This document shows, one piece after another, positions 22,280 through 26,120 of a DNA stretch of 26,120 bases. Source of the stretch: Adlercreutzia rubneri (GTDB taxonomy: Bacteria > Actinomycetota > Coriobacteriia > Coriobacteriales > Eggerthellaceae). Position 1 is the stretch's first letter, and every line of letters begins with the position of its first letter. Both the position numbers and the translations under genes were made by a program. The DNA is taken from positions 1 through 26,120 of the forward strand of contig NZ_WPOO01000029.1 in assembly GCF_009755265.1 (NCBI RefSeq). Direction: 5' to 3'. Under the pieces are notes generated by a model, which saw only the letters and a list, made by a program, of their open reading frames with translations, made no database searches and was not told where the DNA came from.

Positions 22280-23137
22280 GTGAGCCAGCTTGAAGATTTG
22301 AACCGCGCCATGGCCTACATCGAGGAACATTTGGATGGCACGGTCGATATGGACGTGCTTGCGCGCATTGCGGTGTGCTCGAAGTATCAGCTGCAGCGGA
22401 TGTTCCCCTATCTGACGGGCGTGACGCTGCCCGAATACATCCGTCGCCGCGCTATGACTCGGGCAGCCCAGGATCTGCGGGCGACGGACGCGAAGGTGGT
22501 GGACGTGGCCCTGCGTTACGGCTACGACTCGCCGACGGCGTTCGCTCGGGCGTTCCGGCGCGTGCACGGTGCCTCGCCCAACGATGCTCGGCGCCCGCAG
22601 ACTAAGCTGACGCTCTACCCGCGCTTCGTGTTCACCTTGTCCGTGAAAGGAGAAGAGCCAATGGATTACCGCATCATTGAACAGGGCGCCTTCCGCGTCG
22701 TCGGCATTCCGTCCGACAACGGGACGTGGGAGGTGGAAGATGCTGGGGAGAAGGCCGTCGATTACTGGGAGAAGTTGGGACCCCACGTGCACGAGATTCT
22801 CGATCTCGTGGACGGCAGCGAGCCGGCTGGGCTGCTCGGTGTTCAGTTCTGCCGCGACGGCGCGTTCGACTGCTACATGGCCTGCGTTGCGACGAACCGC
22901 CCGTGTCCCGAGGGCATGGAGGAGCGCACCGTGGAAGCGGCCACCTACGCGGTGTTCGAATGCGTGGGACCCATGCCCGAGGCGATGACCAACCTGTGGC
23001 ACCGTATCCTGACTGAGTGGCTGCCCTCGTCCGGCTATCGCTGGGAGAGCAAGACCGACGTTGAACGTTACTTCACGCCGCGCATGACCGCCCCCGACAG
23101 CCGCAGCGAAGTCTGGCTCCCGGTGGTGAAAGCCTAG
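22280..23137 (+). CDS. AraC-family regulator with GyrI-like effector domain
   Basis: I choose GTG 22280 because AAGGAGGT ends 5 nt before it and the protein then begins at the first helix (VSQLEDLNRAMAYIEEHLDG), as is usual in this group. The product is 285 residues. Residues 1-107 are a double AraC/XylS helix-turn-helix (MDVLARIAVCSKYQLQRMFPYLTGVTLPEYIRRR, then VVDVALRYGYDSPTAFARAFRRVHGASPNDAR). Residues 128-285 are a GyrI-like/effector-binding domain starting MDYRIIEQGAFRVVGI. This Rob/MarA-N-terminal plus GyrI arrangement is common in regulators of drug or cationic-compound responses. A target operon is not evident. It is followed by strong hairpins and then the convergent XRE gene. Confidence 0.92.
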   Translation: MSQLEDLNRAMAYIEEHLDGTVDMDVLARIAVCSKYQLQRMFPYLTGVTLPEYIRRRAMTRAAQDLRATDAKVVDVALRYGYDSPTAFARAFRRVHGASPNDARRPQTKLTLYPRFVFTLSVKGEEPMDYRIIEQGAFRVVGIPSDNGTWEVEDAGEKAVDYWEKLGPHVHEILDLVDGSEPAGLLGVQFCRDGAFDCYMACVATNRPCPEGMEERTVEAATYAVFECVGPMPEAMTNLWHRILTEWLPSSGYRWESKTDVERYFTPRMTAPDSRSEVWLPVVKA

Positions 23138-23167
23138 CGAAAGCGGGTTCTTTCCGCCCATTCCGGC

Positions 23168-23235
23168 AGCATCTATGGGGCGTCTTCGGCCGTCCCCTAG
23201 ATGCTCGGGAGCTAGCGCCGTTGGCCGGCGCTAGC
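23168..23235. terminator. Two hairpins between convergent genes
   Basis: Hairpin one pairs AGCATCTA (23168-23175) with TAGATGCT (23198-23205), extended by GGGG/CCCC. Hairpin two pairs GCTAGCGCC (23211-23219) with GGCGCTAGC (23227-23235). Neither has a T run, but the location between the ends of the AraC and XRE genes suits bidirectional termination. Confidence 0.55.
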
Positions 23236-23241
23236 CGCGCG

Positions 23242-23691
23242 CTACTTCTGCCAGTGCTGCAGGTGAGGGACGAGGACGCCCATGAAGGAGACGGCCTCTT
23301 CTTGCGACATGCCGGTGGCCTCCATGAGGAAGGGGGCCGTCTTCTCGATGAGTTCGTCTTCGCTTTGGTAGGCGAATTGGCCGCCGTCATAGCACCACTT
23401 GCAGTAGGCCGTGTTCTCCGTACCGTCGGTCTCGGTGCCGTGGGGCATGTTGGGGACAGTGAAGGGGGTGCCGCAGCATTGGCACAGCTGGCTCACGTCG
23501 ATGTCGAAGAGCTGGATGACCGGCACGTCCAGCACGGTCGCAATGAGCTTTCGCATGTCCACGGACGGCTCGGTCTCGCCGTTTTCCCATCGCGATACCG
23601 CCTGCCGCGTGACGTAGAGCTTTTCAGCCAGATCTTGCTGGGTCATCCCGCGCTGCTCTCGCGCCGCGACGAGGGTTTCCTTGAACGCCAT
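23242..23691 (-). CDS. XRE-family regulator with C-terminal zinc ribbon
   Basis: From ATG 23691 (AAAGGA upstream) the protein is 149 residues. Residues 5-60 are a Cro/C1-type helix-turn-helix (LVAAREQRGMTQQDLAEKLYVTRQAVSRWENGETEPS). Residues 70-104 form a probable zinc ribbon, CQCCGTPF (Cys70, 72, 73) with CKWCYDGG (Cys97, 100) around a GTETDGTEN turn, which matches the putative zinc ribbon domain PF12674 as I know it. A short helical tail follows (EEAVSFMGVLVPHLQHW). Such two-domain proteins are probably transcription factors that respond to metals or redox state; targets are unknown. Divergent promoter region upstream is shared with the GNAT gene at 24000. Confidence 0.88.
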   Translation of the reverse strand: MAFKETLVAAREQRGMTQQDLAEKLYVTRQAVSRWENGETEPSVDMRKLIATVLDVPVIQLFDIDVSQLCQCCGTPFTVPNMPHGTETDGTENTAYCKWCYDGGQFAYQSEDELIEKTAPFLMEATGMSQEEAVSFMGVLVPHLQHWQK

Positions 23692-23803
23692 GTTCGTCCT
23701 TTCTCGTAAGGGTGCCCAGATGGCTGCCCACATTCTCGCATGAGCCCATTCTGCCTGGCCGTCCCATATCTTTCAAGCAACGCCTTGTTGCGCGCTGCTC
23801 GGG

Positions 23804-23833
23804 TGGACAGGCGCCAGGCGCATCCGTTACAAT
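23804..23833 (+). promoter_or_regulatory. Candidate promoter of the GNAT gene at 24000
   Basis: TGGACA (23804-23809) and TACAAT (23828-23833) are separated by 18 bp. Transcription from here would give a 5' leader of about 160 nt. Confidence 0.45.
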
Positions 23834-23839
23834 GCTTTG

Positions 23840-23999
23840 CGTAAAAGCTGGATATTTCGTCGGAGGACAGTACGCCGTAGCGTAGGGGCTCGTGGGGCGA
23901 AAGCTTCGCAGACCGCCTGTCAGAGGAAGACGTCGAGTGAGCTCGGGTATCACCTGGTGATGATATCCGGGCCATTTTCGTCTGAACAGGAGATTCCCC
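23840..23999 (+). promoter_or_regulatory. Long, probably structured leader before the GNAT gene
   Basis: The untranslated leader contains GCGAA-AGC-TTCGC near 23898-23910, a bulged hairpin around GGTATCACC-TG-GTGATGATATCC (about 23951-23973), and a possible long-range pair GGATAT (about 23850) with ATATCC (about 23968). No known riboswitch consensus (T-box, TPP, cobalamin, fluoride, THF) was recognised. No gene lies between 23692 and 23999. A cis-acting RNA is possible but unproven. Confidence 0.35.
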
Positions 24000-24536
24000 A
24001 TGACAGTGACCCTTGAAAAACTCGGCGGTGACACCCGCAACTCCTTCATCGAGAAGCTGAAGGAGTCCTTCGATGCGTTCGTGGAAGAGAACCCCGGCAC
24101 GCCTGAGGGCCCCGTCATCTCCTGCGGGGAGATAGAGGCCTCCCTTAATCGGCCGGGCACCGAGGCCTATTGGGCTCTGCGGGACGGCCAGCGCGTCGGC
24201 GGCATCGTCCTTATCATCGATGCGGAAAGGGCGCGCGGCGATATCGAGCTCTTGTTCGTCGTCAACGGCCTGAAGGGCAAGAGCGTGGGGGCGGATATCG
24301 TCGCAGCGGCGGAGGGCCGCTATCCCTCCGTTAAGACCTGGGAGCTGTACACCCCCTATGTCGAAACGCGCAACATCCACTTTTATGTGAATAAGTGCGG
24401 CTACAAGATCGTCGAGTTCTTCAATCCCAAACACCCCCTCGTCATGCCCGAGAGCGAGGGAGGGGACGGCTCGTCCTCGGGCGAGCTGTTCTTCCGTTTC
24501 GAGAAAAAGATGGACGAAAACGAGGTGACTTCTTAG
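24000..24536 (+). CDS. GNAT-family N-acetyltransferase
   Basis: This 178-residue protein (ATG 24000, CAGGAG upstream) has GNAT features: a central strand with GIVLIIDAERARGDIELLFVVNGLKGKSVGADIVAAAEGRYPSV where the loop GLKGKSVG stands at the acetyl-CoA pyrophosphate site, then WELYTPYVETRNIHFYVNKCGYKIVEFF as the terminal strand-helix-strand. The C-terminal 30 residues (EGGDGSSSGELFFRFEKKM) are a flexible addition common in GNATs annotated from gut Firmicutes and Actinobacteria. Substrate unknown. Its TAG stop at 24534-24536 overlaps the stop of the metallophosphoesterase remnant on the other strand. Confidence 0.88.
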   Translation: MTVTLEKLGGDTRNSFIEKLKESFDAFVEENPGTPEGPVISCGEIEASLNRPGTEAYWALRDGQRVGGIVLIIDAERARGDIELLFVVNGLKGKSVGADIVAAAEGRYPSVKTWELYTPYVETRNIHFYVNKCGYKIVEFFNPKHPLVMPESEGGDGSSSGELFFRFEKKMDENEVTS

Positions 24537-24703
24537 AACGAGTGCTCTTTCGCAGGGGCATTGGGATCGAATGGCTTAAGTCCGGCAGCGAACTCTTCTA
24601 CGTCGCCGAACAGAAAGTCGATGTGGTCAATGTGCTTGTTGATGTGCCAGTGGCCGCAGTACCAGCGCTGGCAGGTCAGCCGGCCCTCAATGGTACCAAG
24701 CCA
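24533..24703 (-). pseudogene. 3' remnant of a metallophosphoesterase gene
   Basis: On the minus strand 56 codons are open from after a TAA at 24704-24706 to a TAA at 24533-24535, with no start codon. They read WLGTIEGRLTCQRWYCGHWH, followed by INKHIDHIDFLFGDVEEF. The C-terminal calcineurin-like metallophosphoesterase block is unmistakable: WYCGHWH is the metal-binding G-H-x-H motif, followed by the final strands. The N-terminal metal-binding blocks (D-x-H, G-D-x-x-D, GNH[D/E]) are absent. The gene therefore has lost its 5' part. It overlaps the end of the esterase gene at 24687-24703, indicating that a deletion joined the two. Confidence 0.75.
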
Positions 24704-25805
24704 TTACCGGGTGGTTGACGACGGCGCCATCGGCGTGGGCGCTTTCCTGCATGCTCTCTCGGTATGCCTCTTCCGGAATGCCCCACTTCGCAGAGAACCA
24801 CGTGGCCGCTTCCTCCGCCATTTCGGGATGCTCCGCCACCCGCCAAACGCGCCAAGGCGCGGTTGCTCCCGAGGCCGTGCTTGGCTCTTCCGCCGAAGGC
24901 CAGCGGTTCCCGTCGTCAGGCATTCGCTTGACAGGTTCTGCCTTTGGCTGCTGGCTAAAAAGCCGCTTCTCTTGTGGGGCGAAATAGTGCTCAGCGGCAT
25001 GGAGGTAATGCTCTTCGAAGCGTCGCACGGCCTCCCTCGACTTCTTCGCGAAGGGGAACAGCATGTCGTAGGCATGGAACCAGTGGGGGTGCACGTCCAC
25101 GGATGCTTCTACGCCTGCGCGTTTGAGGTTCGCGACGTACTCAAGCGTTTCGCAATAGAACGGTTCTTCGGTGCCGACATAGGTGTAGGCAGGGGGCAGC
25201 CCCGCGTAATTGGTCTCGCGGGCAGGGGCGGCGTAGGACGGTGGCGTTACGCCGTCTAGGTCGCGGAGATAGTACTTCCAGGCGAACCGGTTGGTGCGCG
25301 TGTTCCACACCGGCGCGTGATTGTCCCGCGAGGAAGCGGTCTCCCGGTCGTCCAGCATGGGGTAGAGGGGCATCTGGTAGGCGATGTTGACCTCGCCGAG
25401 GTCGCGCGCCAAAAGGCAGGTAGCCACGGTGAGGCCGCCCCCGGCGCTTTCCCCGCCCACCATAATCTGTGCGTCGTTGATTCCCAGCTCGTCGGCGTGG
25501 ACCTTCAGGAAGAGCAGGGCGGCGTAGCAATCTTCCAAATCGGCGGGAAACGGCTTCTCGAAGGCGGTGCGGTATTCCGGGGCCACCACCACGGCGCCGT
25601 ACTTTTCCACCAGAAGGCGGGCATGGGGCAGGAGCATCTTCTGGTACATGCCGTGAAGATGGCCCCCTCCGTGAAGCCACGGGATGCCTGGAGTGCTTTC
25701 TTGTGGCCGCGCGTTTTCTGTAGGGCGTATGATGAGAACCCATATGTCGCGATCCGAGGACGGGATCATTCTTTTCTCAACGGTGTGCAATTTGCGCGCG
25801 ACCAT
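24687..25805 (-). CDS. Alpha/beta-hydrolase (HSL-type) esterase with truncated GNAT-like tail
   Basis: From ATG 25805 (GGAGGG upstream) the product is 372 residues. Residues 1-280 are a hormone-sensitive-lipase-type esterase: oxyanion loop PWLHGGGHLHG (43-52), nucleophile elbow GESAGGG (Ser120), acidic residue probably near 213 in VGTEEPF, and catalytic His244 in HPHWFHAYD. A low-complexity linker (residues 285-315) leads to RVWRVAEHPEMAEEAATWFSAKWGIPEEAYRESM (about 319-352), which matches the N-terminus of a family of GNAT acetyltransferases. The GNAT part stops after about 50 residues, so the second domain is truncated; the last codons are read over sequence that abuts the metallophosphoesterase remnant. 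The esterase domain looks functional. Natural substrates are likely short-chain esters or amides. Confidence 0.85.
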   Translation of the reverse strand: MVARKLHTVEKRMIPSSDRDIWVLIIRPTENARPQESTPGIPWLHGGGHLHGMYQKMLLPHARLLVEKYGAVVVAPEYRTAFEKPFPADLEDCYAALLFLKVHADELGINDAQIMVGGESAGGGLTVATCLLARDLGEVNIAYQMPLYPMLDDRETASSRDNHAPVWNTRTNRFAWKYYLRDLDGVTPPSYAAPARETNYAGLPPAYTYVGTEEPFYCETLEYVANLKRAGVEASVDVHPHWFHAYDMLFPFAKKSREAVRRFEEHYLHAAEHYFAPQEKRLFSQQPKAEPVKRMPDDGNRWPSAEEPSTASGATAPWRVWRVAEHPEMAEEAATWFSAKWGIPEEAYRESMQESAHADGAVVNHPVMAWYH

Positions 25806-26014
25806 GTTTGCCCTCCGGATTCCCGTAGTTTTCTGCTTAGCGTAATATACCGCCGAAAGGCAAGGGCCAGACGAGAAAGCCCGAGTGTGCATTTGGCGAT
25901 GCAATGCGTTCTATGGCCGAGGGTCTGCCCTTGCCGACCTTTCGGTCGACGAACCCCCCGGTTTCTGCAGCAGATCTTGAGTTGTAAGCGTCTGGGGGGT
26001 GCGGACTCCAAGTT

Positions 26015-26030
26015 GGACACCCAGGTGTCC
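26015..26030 (+). repeat. Palindrome at the start of a putative insertion sequence
   Basis: GGACACC-CA-GGTGTCC is a 7-bp stem with a 2-nt centre, 15 bp ahead of the transposase-like start codon. The phrase AAGTTGGACACC just before it is reminiscent of IS3-family ends, so the left boundary of the element may lie near 26000-26015. The exact boundary cannot be fixed because the other end is outside the window. Confidence 0.4.
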
Positions 26031-26044
26031 GGAAGGGAGTTCGA

Positions 26045-26120
26045 ATGTACGACAAGAGGGCCAAGCAGGATGCGCTGGATCTGTGGTTCTCGATGCCCGG
26101 CGAGATGTCCGTGGATGACT
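26045..26120 (+). CDS. Probable IS3-type transposase OrfA, 3' part outside window
   Basis: ATG 26045 follows GGAAGGGAG, and 25 codons are seen before the edge: MYDKRAKQDALDLWFSMPGE followed by MSVDD. The short basic-then-helical start resembles the helix-turn-helix OrfA of IS3/IS150-type elements (MY-x-x-x-x-K-x-x-A-L-x-L), and the preceding palindrome supports a mobile element. The evidence is thin because so little is visible. It would be the only mobile element in the window and lies directly beside the rearranged esterase locus. Confidence 0.45.
   Translation, partial: MYDKRAKQDALDLWFSMPGEMSVDD

Noticed and set aside
22127..23161. 344-residue minus frame over the AraC gene
   Set aside because: Antisense shadow of a clear AraC/GyrI-like gene.
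23832..23885. 17-codon frame MLCVKAGYFVGGQYAVA in the leader of the GNAT gene
   Set aside because: Its ATG overlaps the predicted -10 (TACAATG), so it would not be transcribed with its start.
24395..24718. 107-residue + frame overlapping the end of the GNAT gene
   Set aside because: It is antisense to the metallophosphoesterase remnant, whose conserved G-H-x-H block explains the sequence.
1..26120. CRISPR array, tRNA, rRNA or a Moco riboswitch
   Set aside because: No regularly spaced repeat with unique spacers other than the 15-bp minisatellite, no cloverleaf with a T-loop, and no Moco-motif consensus before either molybdenum gene was found by reading.

Overview
The window looks like chromosomal DNA from an anaerobic, high-GC actinobacterium of the Coriobacteriia, most likely family Eggerthellaceae (Eggerthella, Gordonibacter, Adlercreutzia, Slackia and relatives). 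This is inferred from gene content, not from a database match: a membrane-bound LuxR-type regulator beside a respiratory reductase, a Tat-exported DmsA-like molybdenum enzyme with FeS and NrfD partners, a multihaem lipoprotein, an orphan HipA-like kinase, and a TipA-type MerR regulator. No rRNA, tRNA or CRISPR array was seen.

Layout. 1-956: end of an unidentified reading frame and a probable SbcC-like coiled-coil remnant, closed by a strong terminator. 957-1403: no gene seen. 1404-2285 (-): Fic AMP-transferase with an N-terminal VbhA-like segment. 2346-6051: a redox island that reads as less GC-rich than its surroundings. It holds a 12-TM-type LuxR regulator (-), a divergent three-haem plus sulfite-oxidase-like lipoprotein (+), and a small secreted protein that resembles the cofactor-binding segment of that lipoprotein. 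6189-8170: an ArsC/Spx-like protein, an SRAP abasic-site protein and a TetR regulator. 8444-12633: a DmsABC-like operon divergent from the TetR gene, ended by a perfect 18-bp terminator hairpin. 12772-13883: an inverted diverged copy of that hairpin, a textbook MerR promoter, a 15-bp minisatellite and a TipA-like regulator with a probable internal start.

13986-19944: ordinary single-gene units: ThpR (-), DegV (-), HipA/CtkA-like kinase (+), sirtuin (-), HsmA-family membrane protein (-), glutaminase (-) and a HAD phosphatase (+). 20075-23691: MFS transporter (+), GNAT (-), AraC/GyrI-like regulator (+) and an XRE/zinc-ribbon regulator (-). 23692-24536: a divergent promoter region with a structured leader, then a GNAT gene. 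24533-25805: a decayed locus in which a hormone-sensitive-lipase-type esterase runs into a truncated GNAT-like tail and abuts the last 56 codons of a metallophosphoesterase. 26045 to the end: the start of a probable IS3-type transposase.

How it works together. Two independent respiratory modules are present. In the first, a membrane sensor-regulator probably controls an extracytoplasmic lipoprotein that could pass electrons through three c-haems to a molybdopterin domain. In the second, quinol oxidation by an NrfD anchor would feed a four-cluster FeS protein and a Tat-exported molybdenum reductase, probably under the divergent TetR protein. Neither substrate can be read from the sequence. The most novel-looking element is the haem/molybdopterin lipoprotein with its mini-domain partner and leader peptide. 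The right edge carries signs of deletion and insertion.
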